Assembly: GCA_016744295.1 (NCBI GenBank)
Contig: JADGEQ010000043.1
Span: 1-57,451 of the forward strand
DNA: 57,451 nt
Reading direction: 5' to 3'
From: Desulfobacteraceae bacterium
Lineage (GTDB): Bacteria > Desulfobacterota > Desulfobacteria > Desulfobacterales > Desulfobacteraceae
Shown here in pieces: positions 40,383-49,062 of the stretch. The stretch's first letter is position 1. Every line of letters begins with the position of its first letter. The notes under the pieces were generated by a model, which was not told the DNA's origin, made no database searches, and saw only the letters and a list, made by a program, of their open reading frames with translations. Position numbers and translations under genes: made by a program.

Positions 40383-41285
40383 ATATTGCCCCTGGTTAAA
40401 AGCGATAAAACCAACATGACCGCCGGATTTGGGCATCTTTAGGGTTATATTGGGATTGTGATTTGCTTCTGCCACGGGGAAACACTCCGGGGGTAAAAAG
40501 GGATCATTTTGTGCATTGATGATCAGGCACTGGATTTTGACGTTTGGGATGAACTGGCGGCTGGAGCATTTTTCCCAATAATCCTGGGCATTTTTAAATC
40601 CGTGGATGGGGGCTGTGTAGCGGTCGTCAAATTCCTTGAAGTTCGTTATTCGCTCATACCCACTATCATCCAGGGCATGGGGCATAATCGCCATTTTTGC
40701 TCGTATCTTTTGGTGGAGCATCACCAGGAAACGCTTCATATACAATCGGTTGGATGGTTTTGTCAGCACAGTGGCACTGGCTGCAAGATCACAGGGAACG
40801 GAAAAAACCACGGCTTTTTTGACCAAAGGATCGACTTGGTCACGTCCCAGGTGGACCAGGGTCAGGTTGCCGCCAAGACTGAAGCCTACCAGGGCGACCT
40901 CTTCGTACTCGTTTGTTCGTGTGGCATGGTCAATCACCAGGGCAAGATCATCGGTGGCCCCGTTGTGGTAGGAACGCAATTGTCTGTTGGGTTCGCCGCT
41001 GCAGGATCTGTAGTTCCAGGCAAGGCAGTCCCAGCCGCCGGCATTCAGTGCTTGGACCATGGCTTTTACATAGGTTCTTGTGGTGTTGCCCTCAAGTCCG
41101 TGGGAGATGATGGCAAGCTTGCGGCGTCCAATGGGAGACCAGTCCAGGTCCAAAAAATCGTTGTCAGGGGTGGTGATCCGCTCCCGTGTATAGGTCAGGG
41201 GGGGGATTTTTCGGAATAATACCGGGTAAATGGTCTGGATATGGCCGTTGCCAAGTAGAAAGGGAGGGGTATATTGGGTCTTCAC
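40338..41285 (-). CDS. YheT-family alpha/beta hydrolase
   Basis: 315 residues. The nucleophile elbow is VALVGFSLGGNLTLVHL (Ser about 145), and the C-terminal KSGGHVGF has the catalytic histidine, with an Asp (NAQNDPFLPPE) between them: a full Ser-Asp-His triad. The YheT/EMB8-type branch opens with PPFLLGNGHIQTIYPVLFR. It is likely a cytoplasmic esterase or thioesterase. Its last 13 residues are encoded inside DR-R; without the rdh insert it would be convergent with the metallo-hydrolase gene, ends overlapping by 18 bases. Confidence 0.9.
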   Translation of the reverse strand: MKTQYTPPFLLGNGHIQTIYPVLFRKIPPLTYTRERITTPDNDFLDLDWSPIGRRKLAIISHGLEGNTTRTYVKAMVQALNAGGWDCLAWNYRSCSGEPNRQLRSYHNGATDDLALVIDHATRTNEYEEVALVGFSLGGNLTLVHLGRDQVDPLVKKAVVFSVPCDLAASATVLTKPSNRLYMKRFLVMLHQKIRAKMAIMPHALDDSGYERITNFKEFDDRYTAPIHGFKNAQDYWEKCSSRQFIPNVKIQCLIINAQNDPFLPPECFPVAEANHNPNITLKMPKSGGHVGFIAFNQGQYWSEQETLRFLNRQI

Positions 41286-41389
41286 GGGGTGGCTCCTTTT
41301 GCGGGCTGAATTTCACTGTTTCATTGTCTTTAAATTTGATATATTATTTTCTCGGTGAAGTAAATTCAAAATAAGGATTGATAAATAAT

Positions 41390-42460
41390 ATGAAGGTTGG
41401 AATCATTGGCCTGCCCCAGACAGGTAAAAAAACGTTATTTCAGATTTTAACAGGAAACGAAATTACAGAGCCTGCAAAGGCATTGAAACCTGTTCCTGGT
41501 ACTGCTGATATTCTGGATTCAAGATTTAACATCCTAAGGGATATGTACGAGCCTAAAAAAGATGTTCGCGCCCGGATTGATCTGGTGCTGTTGCCCAAGA
41601 TGGAGGCGGAAACCATTTCCCGGGGGGATATTTTCCGGGACATTGCCGATATGGATGCCATCTGTCATGTGGTACGCGCTTTTGAGGACGATGCCATCTA
41701 CCATGAAGAGGGTTCTGTGGATGCTGTCAGGGATTTTCAAATGGTCAACTCCGAGCTGGTCATGCATGATCAGATCTTTGTGGAAAAACGGATTGAACGT
41801 CTGACGGCCATGGTGAAAAAAATCAAGGATGAAGACCAGCAAAAGGAACTGGTTTTGATGCACAGGTTAAAAGAGCACCTGGAGCAGGAATTGCCCCTGC
41901 GCCTCCTGGAAATGAGCCCGGACGAGGAGCGTTTGATTCGGTCCTACCCCTTTATCACCCTGAAAAAACTGGTGATTGCCGTGAATGTGTCCGAGGATGA
42001 CTTGGGAAATGAGTCATTACTGGCCGGGTTCAAGGAAAGCTGTGACCGTCTGACAATTGAGGTGATGCTGGTTTCTGCCAAGGTAGAGGCGGAGATTGCC
42101 ATGCTGGATTCCGAAGAGGAAAAGGCAGAGTTTCTGGCGGACCTGGGGATAACCACCACCACCCTTGAAACCTTGACCCGGCTTTGTTTAAAATCTTTGA
42201 ACCTGATCTCTTTTTTTACCGTGGGTACGGATGAAGTTCGCCAGTGGCTGGTCAGGGAAAATTCCAAGGCACCTGTTGCTGCCGGTGTCATCCATTCGGA
42301 TCTCCAGCGGGGGTTTATCCGGGCCGAGCTTTTCAAATATGATGAGCTAATTGATCTGGGTTCCGAGGCAGAACTTAAGAAAAACGGTAAGGTTTATGTG
42401 GAGGGCAAGGAATATATTGTTAAGGATGGGGATATCTTAAATATTCGCTTTTCCGTTTAA
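41390..42460 (+). CDS. YchF/Obg-family-like GTP-binding protein
   Basis: 356 residues from ATG 41390 (TTG 41378 gives four more). The P-loop VGIIGLPQTGKKTLFQIL has Lys-Lys instead of the normal GKS/T, an OLA1/YchF-type variation. A switch aspartate (DIADMDAICHVVRAF), a coiled-coil helical insert (residues 120-200) and a C-terminal TGS domain (VAAGVIHSDLQRGFIRAELFKYDELI...YVEGKEYIVKDGDILNIRFSV) fit YchF. YchF hydrolyses ATP more than GTP and touches the ribosome. The protein is slightly short; the middle is divergent, so it is a YchF-like paralogue rather than necessarily the true YchF. Confidence 0.85.
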   Translation: MKVGIIGLPQTGKKTLFQILTGNEITEPAKALKPVPGTADILDSRFNILRDMYEPKKDVRARIDLVLLPKMEAETISRGDIFRDIADMDAICHVVRAFEDDAIYHEEGSVDAVRDFQMVNSELVMHDQIFVEKRIERLTAMVKKIKDEDQQKELVLMHRLKEHLEQELPLRLLEMSPDEERLIRSYPFITLKKLVIAVNVSEDDLGNESLLAGFKESCDRLTIEVMLVSAKVEAEIAMLDSEEEKAEFLADLGITTTTLETLTRLCLKSLNLISFFTVGTDEVRQWLVRENSKAPVAAGVIHSDLQRGFIRAELFKYDELIDLGSEAELKKNGKVYVEGKEYIVKDGDILNIRFSV

Positions 42461-42488
42461 AGGGGTTTGTTAAATGCTTGTCTGATTC

Positions 42489-42522
42489 AATAAAAAATGG
42501 GGGAGCTGGGGTAAGCTCCCCC
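42489..42522 (-). terminator. Bidirectional hairpin terminator
   Basis: GGGGGAGCT (42499-42507) pairs perfectly with AGCTCCCCC (42514-42522), six-base loop. On the minus strand ATTTTTTATT follows (terminator of the leftward operon 42532-43969). It lies between the two convergent genes, so it may serve both. Confidence 0.85.
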
Positions 42523-42531
42523 GAGAACAAG

Positions 42532-42927
42532 TTAGCTTGCTGCGTTCGTGTGGGCCTGGGTCAACCGTTCTTTTAAATAGCTAATTTCCTGGGCATCATA
42601 TTCGTAAAGATCAAAACAATACCCGTCTTCTCCCATAAGACCTTCGGGAATAAGGTCGCCTGATTCATCGGGGTCAGTGATCATTTCTCCGTAAAAACAG
42701 ACGGACAGCCATCTTTCCGTTGGGTCGTCATCAATTACATCCACCATGGCAAACAAAGATTTTTCTTTCTGGTTTGCATGCTTAGGGCGCAGGGAATAGC
42801 TCACACCGGGGCGGGCATTAAATTCCAGGGTAATGTTCTCCAGGCTGTTTAAATGGTCTAAAAGTTCTGTAAATGCCTGTTTTGTTCTAGTGTCAGTTTC
42901 CTTCCAGTCAGTGATAAAATTTTCCAT
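42532..42927 (-). CDS. Hypothetical acidic protein of the pyrR-mog operon
   Basis: 131 residues from ATG 42927 with AAGGAAT upstream; two bases after the mog stop. The N-terminal half is amphipathic helix (KQAFTELLDHLNSLENITLEFNARPGVSYSLRPKH). The second half is a mixed alpha/beta sequence, KSLFAMVDVIDDDPTERWLSVCFYGEMITDPDESGDL. No family is recognised. It is the last gene of a leftward operon with a terminator right behind it, and appears to be a real, unnamed protein. Confidence 0.7.
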   Translation of the reverse strand: MENFITDWKETDTRTKQAFTELLDHLNSLENITLEFNARPGVSYSLRPKHANQKEKSLFAMVDVIDDDPTERWLSVCFYGEMITDPDESGDLIPEGLMGEDGYCFDLYEYDAQEISYLKERLTQAHTNAAS

Positions 42928-42929
42928 TT

Positions 42930-43433
42930 TTATTCCTTTATGTGCTTGAGTAGGTGTCCAAGTTCGGGAAATATCAGGTTGTTGCAGGCCAGTTTGCACG
43001 CCTTTATGCTACCGGGCATGCAGAAGAGGATGGTTTCTTTGATGATACCGGCCGTGGCCCTGGATAAAATGGCAGCAGAGTCGATCTCTTCAAAGCTTAA
43101 TTGGGCAAACAAGGGGCCAAAGGCAGTCAGCTCCTTTTCAAACAGAGGTTTAACCGCTTCAATGGTGACATCCCTGGGGCTGATCCCGGTGCCGCCGGTC
43201 ATGATCACAACATCTGGATTGATTTTTTCCGTTATATGGCGGACAAGCTCCTGAATGGGAATAACCTCATCGGTAACCACCTGGTGGATCACCACCTCGT
43301 GGCCCTCTTTTTTTGTTTGTTTTTTTATCCATGCCCCGCTCTTGTCTTCGGATAATTTCCGGGTGGTGGAGACGGACAGGACAGCAACTTTGATATTGCC
43401 CGGGGTTTCTTGTTTATGTAAAAGGGTACTCAT
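42930..43433 (-). CDS. moaB: Mog/MoaB-family molybdopterin adenylyltransferase-like protein
   Basis: 167 residues. MogA/MoaB motifs are clear: KVAVLSVSTTRKLSEDKSGAWI, HQVVTDEVIPIQELVRHI and VVIMTGGTGISPRDVTIEAVKPL, with CMPGSIKACKLA at the substrate loop. It adenylates molybdopterin before Mo insertion, in the cytoplasm. The start overlaps pyrR by 4 bases (ATGA). With mobA, moaE-like and moaC across the next kilobases, this is a molybdenum cofactor neighbourhood. Confidence 0.9.
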   Translation of the reverse strand: MSTLLHKQETPGNIKVAVLSVSTTRKLSEDKSGAWIKKQTKKEGHEVVIHQVVTDEVIPIQELVRHITEKINPDVVIMTGGTGISPRDVTIEAVKPLFEKELTAFGPLFAQLSFEEIDSAAILSRATAGIIKETILFCMPGSIKACKLACNNLIFPELGHLLKHIKE

Positions 43434-43969
43434 TTTTCAATTTCCTTGTAAACCAGATCCTCATCATCATGTTCAGTGACATGGACATGGATCATGTCTT
43501 CGGGTTCCGTATCCACAAAAATTCCTTTGTAGTCCGCCTGGATGGGCAGTTCCCTGTGGCCCCTGTCAACCAGGATGGCAAGTTCAATGCGGGAGGGCCT
43601 GCCAAAATCCATGAGGGCGCCCATGGCCGACCGGATGGTTCTTCCGGTGTACAATACATCATCCACCAGGATAATTTTTTTATCATCCACATTAAAGGGA
43701 ATGTTGGAGGGCCTTACCGTCGGCTGGTGGCTGATTTTGGTCCAGTCATCCCGGTACATGTTGATGTCCATGCTGCCCACGGGAACGATTACGTTTTCAA
43801 TCGTCATGATCTGATCGGCCAGCCGTTTGGCAAGCGAATCCCCCCGGGTTTGAATTCCGACCAGCCCAAGGTTTTGAACCCCTTTGTGGGTTTCGATTAT
43901 TTCATAGGCGATTCGGGTAATGATTCGTTTAAAGTCCTGATCATTGAGAATCGTTCGTTTCTTTTTCAT
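43430..43969 (-). CDS. pyrR: PyrR, bifunctional pyrimidine operon regulator / uracil phosphoribosyltransferase
   Basis: 179 residues from ATG 43969, the length of standard PyrR; the longer frame to 44065 has no family match. The PRPP-binding loop is KKIILVDDVLYTGRTIRSAMGALMDFGRP; the conserved SMDINMYRDDW and LGLVGIQTRGDSLAKRL are PyrR features. PyrR makes UMP from uracil and can bind leader RNA. No pyr genes or PyrR-binding leader are seen here. It leads a leftward operon with mog. Confidence 0.95.
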   Translation of the reverse strand: MKKKRTILNDQDFKRIITRIAYEIIETHKGVQNLGLVGIQTRGDSLAKRLADQIMTIENVIVPVGSMDINMYRDDWTKISHQPTVRPSNIPFNVDDKKIILVDDVLYTGRTIRSAMGALMDFGRPSRIELAILVDRGHRELPIQADYKGIFVDTEPEDMIHVHVTEHDDEDLVYKEIEK

Positions 43970-44134
43970 AGACAGCTTCTCCCAAACTGGGTAAAAATTT
44001 GAGTCTGCCAAACAGATTTGCCAGACCCCAGAATCTGTATCATCTTTTTTTCCGGGGAGCAACACCTTGATTTTAAGTTCAAGTTCTTATAATACGGGAC
44101 AGGGTTATTAACTTTTTGACGGGGTGGGGCATGG

Positions 44135-44743
44135 ATGAAATATGATTGCACAGGGGTGATCCTGGCCGGGGGAAAAAACAGCCGCCTCCCGGGGGAAAAA
44201 AAAACCTTTCGCAGGGTTGGAGATGAGATGATGTTGACACGCATACAATCCTTGTTTTCAAAAATGTTCAGCGAGGTCATCATAGTGGTCAACGACCCAA
44301 AGGATTTCATTGGATTGGATATGATGGTGGTGACAGATATCCATCCCTCCAGATGCGCCCTTGCAGGCCTCCATGCAGGGCTTTTTTATGCCTCCAATCC
44401 CTGGGCCTATGTTACGGCTTGTGATGTCCCCTTTGCAAATGAGCAGGTAATCCGGCATTTGATCGACCAGAGGGCGGCCGGGGCCGAGGTAATCGTTCCC
44501 CGTACCGACGACGGTTTGGAACCCCTGGCAGCGGTCTATTCCCGTGATTGTATCCCCTTGATTGAGACCAATCTGGGAAAAAAAATATTTATGATCAAGA
44601 AGTTTTTCAGGAAGAAACGTATCAAGGAAATACCGGTATCGGATTTGAGAAGACTGGACCCGTCCATGCAGTTTATGTTTAATGTGAATACACCCCAGGA
44701 CCTTGAAAAGGCCAGATCAATGGTTGAAATACCAAAATCATAA
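44135..44743 (+). CDS. mobA: MobA, molybdenum cofactor guanylyltransferase
   Basis: 202 residues. The nucleotidyltransferase loop GVILAGGKNSRLPGEKK (about 7-23) is typical of MobA; the metal site is YVTACDVPF (about 88-96) and the N-x-N-T-P-Q-D-L motif NVNTPQDLEKA is near the end. It attaches GMP to molybdopterin, giving the bis-MGD cofactor used by formate dehydrogenases and other DMSO-reductase-family enzymes. It starts a rightward run with moaE-like, moaC and rmuC. The divergent partner is pyrR-mog. Confidence 0.9.
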   Translation: MKYDCTGVILAGGKNSRLPGEKKTFRRVGDEMMLTRIQSLFSKMFSEVIIVVNDPKDFIGLDMMVVTDIHPSRCALAGLHAGLFYASNPWAYVTACDVPFANEQVIRHLIDQRAAGAEVIVPRTDDGLEPLAAVYSRDCIPLIETNLGKKIFMIKKFFRKKRIKEIPVSDLRRLDPSMQFMFNVNTPQDLEKARSMVEIPKS

Positions 44744-44799
44744 AAAACAAATTAGAAAATAATAGAGAAACTTATAAAGGGAAAAAAGAGGAGTTGTCC

Positions 44800-45162
44800 A
44801 TGAATATTTCAACACTGCTTGAACAGATAAAAAAACACCCTGATTACCCAAAGGCCGGCATGGTTTTGTGCCATAACGGGGTTGTCCGGGTAACCTCCAG
44901 GGAAGGGGCTGTTGTCACAGGCCTCTCCATCAAAGTGGATCACCAGCGGCTGGCCCAAATTCTTGCAGAACAAAAAAACACCCCGGGCATTGTGGAGATT
45001 CTTGTTCACATAGAGGAGGATAAACACCTGGCCGTGGGGGATGATGTGATGTTCTTGGTGGTGGCAGGGGATATCCGGGAGACCGTGATCAAAACCCTTA
45101 CCGATACCCTCAATCAAATCAAGTCTGAAGTGACTAAAAAAACACAAATTTTTGCGGAATAA
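44800..45162 (+). CDS. moaE: MoaE-like protein (molybdopterin synthase large subunit-like)
   Basis: 120 residues from ATG 44800 with GAGGAG upstream. It has GMVLCHNGVVRVTSREGAVVTGLSIKVDHQRLAQILAEQKNTPGIVEILVHIEEDKHLAVGDDVMFLVVAGDIRETVIKTL, a faint MoaE pattern (cavity-forming V-HxxG and VGD-D-V). The classic C-terminal lysines of MoaE (…K-x-x-x…VP-x-WK) are not obvious. Position right before moaC and after mobA supports a molybdopterin role. MoaE is the best guess; some annotators would call it unknown. Confidence 0.6.
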   Translation: MNISTLLEQIKKHPDYPKAGMVLCHNGVVRVTSREGAVVTGLSIKVDHQRLAQILAEQKNTPGIVEILVHIEEDKHLAVGDDVMFLVVAGDIRETVIKTLTDTLNQIKSEVTKKTQIFAE

Positions 45163-45173
45163 GGAAAAATAAT

Positions 45174-45671
45174 ATGACAGAGTTTACGCACCTTGATCCT
45201 GAGGGCCGGGTCAGAATGGTGGATGTGGGGGATAAAAAAGAATCCAAACGGGTGGCCGTGGCAACGGGATCCATTGCCATGGAACCTGCGACCCTTGGAC
45301 TCATCCTGGATGAACAGGTGAAAAAAGGTAATGTTCTGGAGGCCGCCCGCATCGCCGGGGTCATGGCTGCTAAAAAAACCTCGGATCTCATTCCCATGTG
45401 TCACCCCTTAAATATCACCTATGCCCGGGTTGATTTTATTCCGGACAGCGCTAAATCGGTGATAAATATAGAGGCGGAAGTTTCCCTGACCGGCCGGACC
45501 GGCATAGAGATGGAAGCTTTGACAGCCGTGTCTGTGGCTGCTTTGACCATTTATGATATGTGCAAATCCTATGACCGAGGGATGCGCATTTCCGAAATTT
45601 TTCTGAAATCAAAATCAGGGGGCAAAAGCGGAACCTATCTGGCAGATCCCGATGGAACTTGTGCAAAATAA
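45174..45671 (+). CDS. moaC: MoaC, cyclic pyranopterin monophosphate synthase
   Basis: 165 residues. MoaC motifs: FTHLDPEGRVRMVDVGDKKESKRVAVATGSIAM at the start, MAAKKTSDLIPMCHPLNIT in the middle (Cys-His-Pro with active-site Lys earlier), and GIEMEALTAVSVAALTIYDMCKSYDRGMRI at the end. Together with MoaA it makes the pterin ring of molybdopterin. ATG 45174 follows moaE-like by 11 bases, with AAGG at the start. Its end overlaps rmuC by 20 bases. No moaA is in the window. Confidence 0.95.
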   Translation: MTEFTHLDPEGRVRMVDVGDKKESKRVAVATGSIAMEPATLGLILDEQVKKGNVLEAARIAGVMAAKKTSDLIPMCHPLNITYARVDFIPDSAKSVINIEAEVSLTGRTGIEMEALTAVSVAALTIYDMCKSYDRGMRISEIFLKSKSGGKSGTYLADPDGTCAK

Positions 45672-46860
45672 TTTTGCTTCTCCGGAAACACTGACCTTGC
45701 TTGGAATAGGTCTGAGCCTGGGCTTTGTCCTGGGGGTTCTGGTGAGTATTCTTATCGCCCGGTCCTCCTCCCTGTTTTTTTCAGGAAAACTTAAAGAGTT
45801 GTCCAGCCAGGCGTTAAATGAGAATACCCAACAATTTATGGAACTTGCCCAATCCCATTTTGGCGGGTATGTCAGGGAAGCCAGAAAAGATTTTGATATC
45901 AAAGGGGATGAGATTTTAAGGACGGTTGAACCGGTTCGGAAGGTTCTGGATAAATATGAAATTCATCTGGGACTCATGGAAAAAGATCGGGAAAACGCCT
46001 TTGGGGCCATAACGGAAAGGCTTCGGGAAATGGCCCAAACCCAGGCAAACCTTCACCAGGAGACCGGCAATCTGGTGAAGGCGCTTCGGCAGCCCCATGT
46101 CCGGGGGCGGTGGGGGGAAATCACCCTGAAAAAAGTTGCGGAGCTTGCCGGTATGGTGGACCATTGCGATTTTGAAGAGCAAATGAGCCAGGGGGCAGGC
46201 AAGGGAAGTCTGAGGCCGGATATGGTGGTGACCCTGCCCGGGAATCGGCAGATCATTGTGGATGCAAAGGTGCCTTTGATCGCTTATCTGGATGCCCTGG
46301 AGGCAAAGGATGATTCGGAAAGAAAAATTCGAATGAAGGATCATGCCCGCCAGGTGCTGGCCCATATCTCCAATTTGTCCTCCAAGGAATATGCCGCGCA
46401 TTTTTCACCCACCCCGGAGTTTGTGGTGTTGTTTATACCGGGGGAAAGTTTTTTTTCAGCAGCCCTTGAAATCAAACCGGATCTCATCGAAAAGGGGATA
46501 CAAAAGGGGGTGATCCTTGCCACACCCACCACCCTGATTGCTCTTTTAAAAACAGTGTCCTATTCCTGGCAGCAGCAAAAAGGCTATGAAAATGCAGATA
46601 AGATCAGAACCCTTGGAAAGGAATTATATGACAGGCTTTGCTCCATGAGTGATAATATGAACCGATTGGGCAAGGACATTGAAAAAACTGCTACCACCTT
46701 TAACCGGACCGTTGGAGCCATGGAAACCCGGGTGATGACCTCTGCGAAAAAATTGGAAATTCTTTCGGTTTCTTCTCGGAAAATAACGGATCTTACTTCC
46801 ATTGATCCCGGGTGCGGGACCACTCAACACTTTAATGCGAGGCATGATGATGCGGTTTAA
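45652..46860 (+). CDS. rmuC: RmuC-family DNA recombination protein
   Basis: 402 residues. An N-terminal anchor helix (about 12-32, LTLLGIGLSLGFVLGVLVSILIA) is followed by coiled coil (about 40-150) and the nuclease-like RmuC core: QPHVRGRWGEITLKKVAELAGMVDHCDFEEQ, DMVVTLPGNRQIIVDAKVPLIAYLDAL and PEFVVLFIPGESFF, with IILATPTTLIALLKTVSYSWQQQK near the end. RmuC limits inversions between repeats in E. coli. It starts inside the moaC 3' end (20-base overlap), tying it to the Mo cofactor genes only by position. Confidence 0.9.
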   Translation: MELVQNNFASPETLTLLGIGLSLGFVLGVLVSILIARSSSLFFSGKLKELSSQALNENTQQFMELAQSHFGGYVREARKDFDIKGDEILRTVEPVRKVLDKYEIHLGLMEKDRENAFGAITERLREMAQTQANLHQETGNLVKALRQPHVRGRWGEITLKKVAELAGMVDHCDFEEQMSQGAGKGSLRPDMVVTLPGNRQIIVDAKVPLIAYLDALEAKDDSERKIRMKDHARQVLAHISNLSSKEYAAHFSPTPEFVVLFIPGESFFSAALEIKPDLIEKGIQKGVILATPTTLIALLKTVSYSWQQQKGYENADKIRTLGKELYDRLCSMSDNMNRLGKDIEKTATTFNRTVGAMETRVMTSAKKLEILSVSSRKITDLTSIDPGCGTTQHFNARHDDAV

Positions 46861-48106
46861 TTGCCCATGGAAGAAATTTGTTGTCAGTTGGTTTATTGCC
46901 AGTGGGTTTATTATCTGTGGGTTGATTTTGATGGGGGGGATGGCCTCGTTTTTTGGATGCGGGTCTTCAAAGGGGCCCAAGGAAACCCCCCAGACACCCT
47001 TGATAAAGATATTGCCCCAAAATTATCCCCAATTTTCAGACAGCCACAGCTTTGAAGGGCTAAACCACTCCATTGACCAGAGCCTGGTCTATTTTAAGCG
47101 GGTGCCCCTGTCCCGGAAATATACCTATGGAAAGGATATCTTTGATGCTGGCCACATGATCCGTTCGATGGAGGTCTTCCAGGCCCTCCTGGCAAAAAAT
47201 CCCTCCCCAGGAGAACTCAATAATAGCATAAAAGAATTGTTTCTGGTGTACAAGAGCGTGGGAAGCGACAAGGGCAGGGTTTTGTTCACCGGCTATTATG
47301 AACCCACCTACCGGGGCAGTCTTGAACCGGACACCACCCATGTTTTTCCTGTCTATTCCAAACCCGAAGATCTGGTGCAGATCGATCTTTCCCTTTTCTC
47401 AGATAAATACAAAGGCCATAAGCGCCTCACTGCCAGGGTTAATTCCGAGACCCGGAGGGTGGTTCCCTATTATTCCCGTAAAGAGATCAATGGGATTGCC
47501 GATTTCATGGAGAGGGCAACGCCGGTGGTCTGGCTGGAAAGCCGGGTGGACCGGTTTTTCCTTGAAATTCAGGGGTCGGGCAGGGTGATCCTTGATGATC
47601 AGGAGGAAGAACTTAGAGTTCACTATGCCGGCAGCAACGGCAATGCCTATCGGTCCGTGGGACGGTATCTTATTAAGAAAAATGAGATTGCCAAGGCAGA
47701 CATGTCCATGCAGGCCATCCGTAAATGGCTGGAAAATAATCCCCATCGTATGGATGAGGTGCTCCACCACAATGAAAGTTTTGTCTTCTTCAAAACAGAG
47801 GAGGGGGGGCCCTTCGGCAGTATCAATGTGGAAGTAACCCCTTTGCGGTCCATTGCAACGGACCAGAAAATATTTCCCAATGGCGGGCTCTGTTTTGCCC
47901 AAACAGCTTTGCCCGACCCCCATCGTCTTGAACCCCTGGAACAATGGGAAAAGGTTTCTTTGTTTGTCTTAAACCAGGACACCGGGGGGGCCATACGGGG
48001 GCCGGGCCGGGCCGATCTTTTCTGCGGTAACGGGTCCTATGCCGAGTTTACAGCCGGCCATATGAATAACCCGGGGCAATTGTATTTTCTGGTGTTAAAA
48101 CCCTGA
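46850..48106 (+). CDS. mltA: MltA-family lytic murein transglycosylase
   Basis: 418 residues from ATG 46850, 7 bases after GAGG; this start overlaps the rmuC stop by 11 bases. An N-terminal anchor helix (about 10-35) ends in a SFFGCGSS lipobox-like cysteine. The MltA domain (barwin-like/3D) has TGYYEPTYRGSLEPDTTHVFPVYSKP, VVWLESRVDRFFLEIQGSGRV, NAYRSVGRYLIKKNEI and DTGGAIRGPGRADLFCGNG with its DLFCG-like catalytic Asp. It cleaves peptidoglycan glycan strands at the outer membrane. The gene ends one base before the convergent binding-protein gene. Confidence 0.9.
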   Translation: MRFNCPWKKFVVSWFIASGFIICGLILMGGMASFFGCGSSKGPKETPQTPLIKILPQNYPQFSDSHSFEGLNHSIDQSLVYFKRVPLSRKYTYGKDIFDAGHMIRSMEVFQALLAKNPSPGELNNSIKELFLVYKSVGSDKGRVLFTGYYEPTYRGSLEPDTTHVFPVYSKPEDLVQIDLSLFSDKYKGHKRLTARVNSETRRVVPYYSRKEINGIADFMERATPVVWLESRVDRFFLEIQGSGRVILDDQEEELRVHYAGSNGNAYRSVGRYLIKKNEIAKADMSMQAIRKWLENNPHRMDEVLHHNESFVFFKTEEGGPFGSINVEVTPLRSIATDQKIFPNGGLCFAQTALPDPHRLEPLEQWEKVSLFVLNQDTGGAIRGPGRADLFCGNGSYAEFTAGHMNNPGQLYFLVLKP

Positions 48107-48107
48107 T

Positions 48108-48860
48108 TTATTGCACACCCAGGGGGGTGGGGTCCAGATGATCAAGCATTCGCTGATAGCGCCCATCCTTGATCATGGCGGCCAGGACCCTATTGAAATT
48201 ATCCAAAAGCGCCTGGTGCTGTGGGATGTTTTTTGACAAGGTAATGTGCAGTTCTTTTGTCTCAAAGGGATTTTCAATGATGGTTAATGCCGCTTGTATT
48301 TCCCGGGGCATTGAGGCAATGGTGATTTGGGCATTTATTTTTTCTTCCATGGTCAGGTCAATTCTTCCCCCGGCAAGTTTCCGCAAATTCTGTTCAAGGG
48401 TTTTAACAAAGGATTTTTGTATTTTACTGGATTGAATTTTTTTTAAATAGCCGTATCCCATTATGACACCTATATTTTTTCCATCAAGGTCTTGGATCCC
48501 GTTGTAGGCGAAGGGGTCATCTTTCCGTTTGATCAGCACGATGGCCGTTCTGATATAGGGCTTACTATAGACCATGGTTTCAGCCCTCTCCTTTGTGAAC
48601 CAGGCAATGGCAAGGCCATCCAATTGGCCGGTTTTGACAAGAACCTGGGTTCGTTTCCAGGGAAAAAATTTAAATTCGACCTGATGACCTGTCTGGCTGA
48701 ATATCTGGGTAACGATCTGGGCTGCAATTCCGTGATGCTGTAATTCACTGCCCATATAAGGCGACCATTCGGTTCCACCCATTTTTAACTCGGCACCTTC
48801 TACCGGATTGTTGAAATCCAGAAAAATGGTGAAAAAAATTAAGGTATGGATCCATTTCAT
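48108..48860 (-). CDS. Periplasmic solute-binding protein, family 3
   Basis: 250 residues. A signal peptide (about 1-22) precedes a type-2 periplasmic-binding fold: GTEWSPYMGSELQHHGIAAQIVTQIFSQTGHQVEFKFFPWKRTQVLVKTGQLDGLA, then DLDGKNIGVIMGYGY and the terminal NIPQHQALLDNFNRVLAAMIKDGRYQRML. Members bind amino acids or related compounds; the weak conservation of the ligand Arg/Asp pair makes the ligand uncertain. No permease lies next to it, so it may work alone as a sensor or with distant permeases. Confidence 0.85.
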   Translation of the reverse strand: MKWIHTLIFFTIFLDFNNPVEGAELKMGGTEWSPYMGSELQHHGIAAQIVTQIFSQTGHQVEFKFFPWKRTQVLVKTGQLDGLAIAWFTKERAETMVYSKPYIRTAIVLIKRKDDPFAYNGIQDLDGKNIGVIMGYGYLKKIQSSKIQKSFVKTLEQNLRKLAGGRIDLTMEEKINAQITIASMPREIQAALTIIENPFETKELHITLSKNIPQHQALLDNFNRVLAAMIKDGRYQRMLDHLDPTPLGVQ

Positions 48861-48994
48861 TGAATAATTTTTCCCAATTGAATAATTTTTCCCAATGGAT
48901 TGACGATTTTTTTATAGCAGCAGATTCATTTGACCGAGAAGGAAAGGCGTATGCCGTATACTATCAGAAAAAATCCTGGTTTGCCAAACAATAA
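48860..48994 (+). CDS. Possible small ORF carrying an 18-bp tandem repeat
   Basis: A frame of 44 codons opens at TTG 48860. Its first part is two perfect 18-bp repeats (48860-48877 and 48878-48895, TTGAATAATTTTTCCCAA), giving NNFSQ twice, and the rest reads WIDDFFIAADSFDREGKAYAVYYQKKSWFAKQ. No ribosome site is obvious. It may be a remnant or a chance frame; the repeat itself is certain. Confidence 0.3.
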   Translation: MNNFSQLNNFSQWIDDFFIAADSFDREGKAYAVYYQKKSWFAKQ

Positions 48995-49062
48995 CGCAAA
49001 AAAAATCAATGACCTCTCATTGTCGCCATCGGGTAGTGATGGTGGTTAACTTCTGATCTTTC

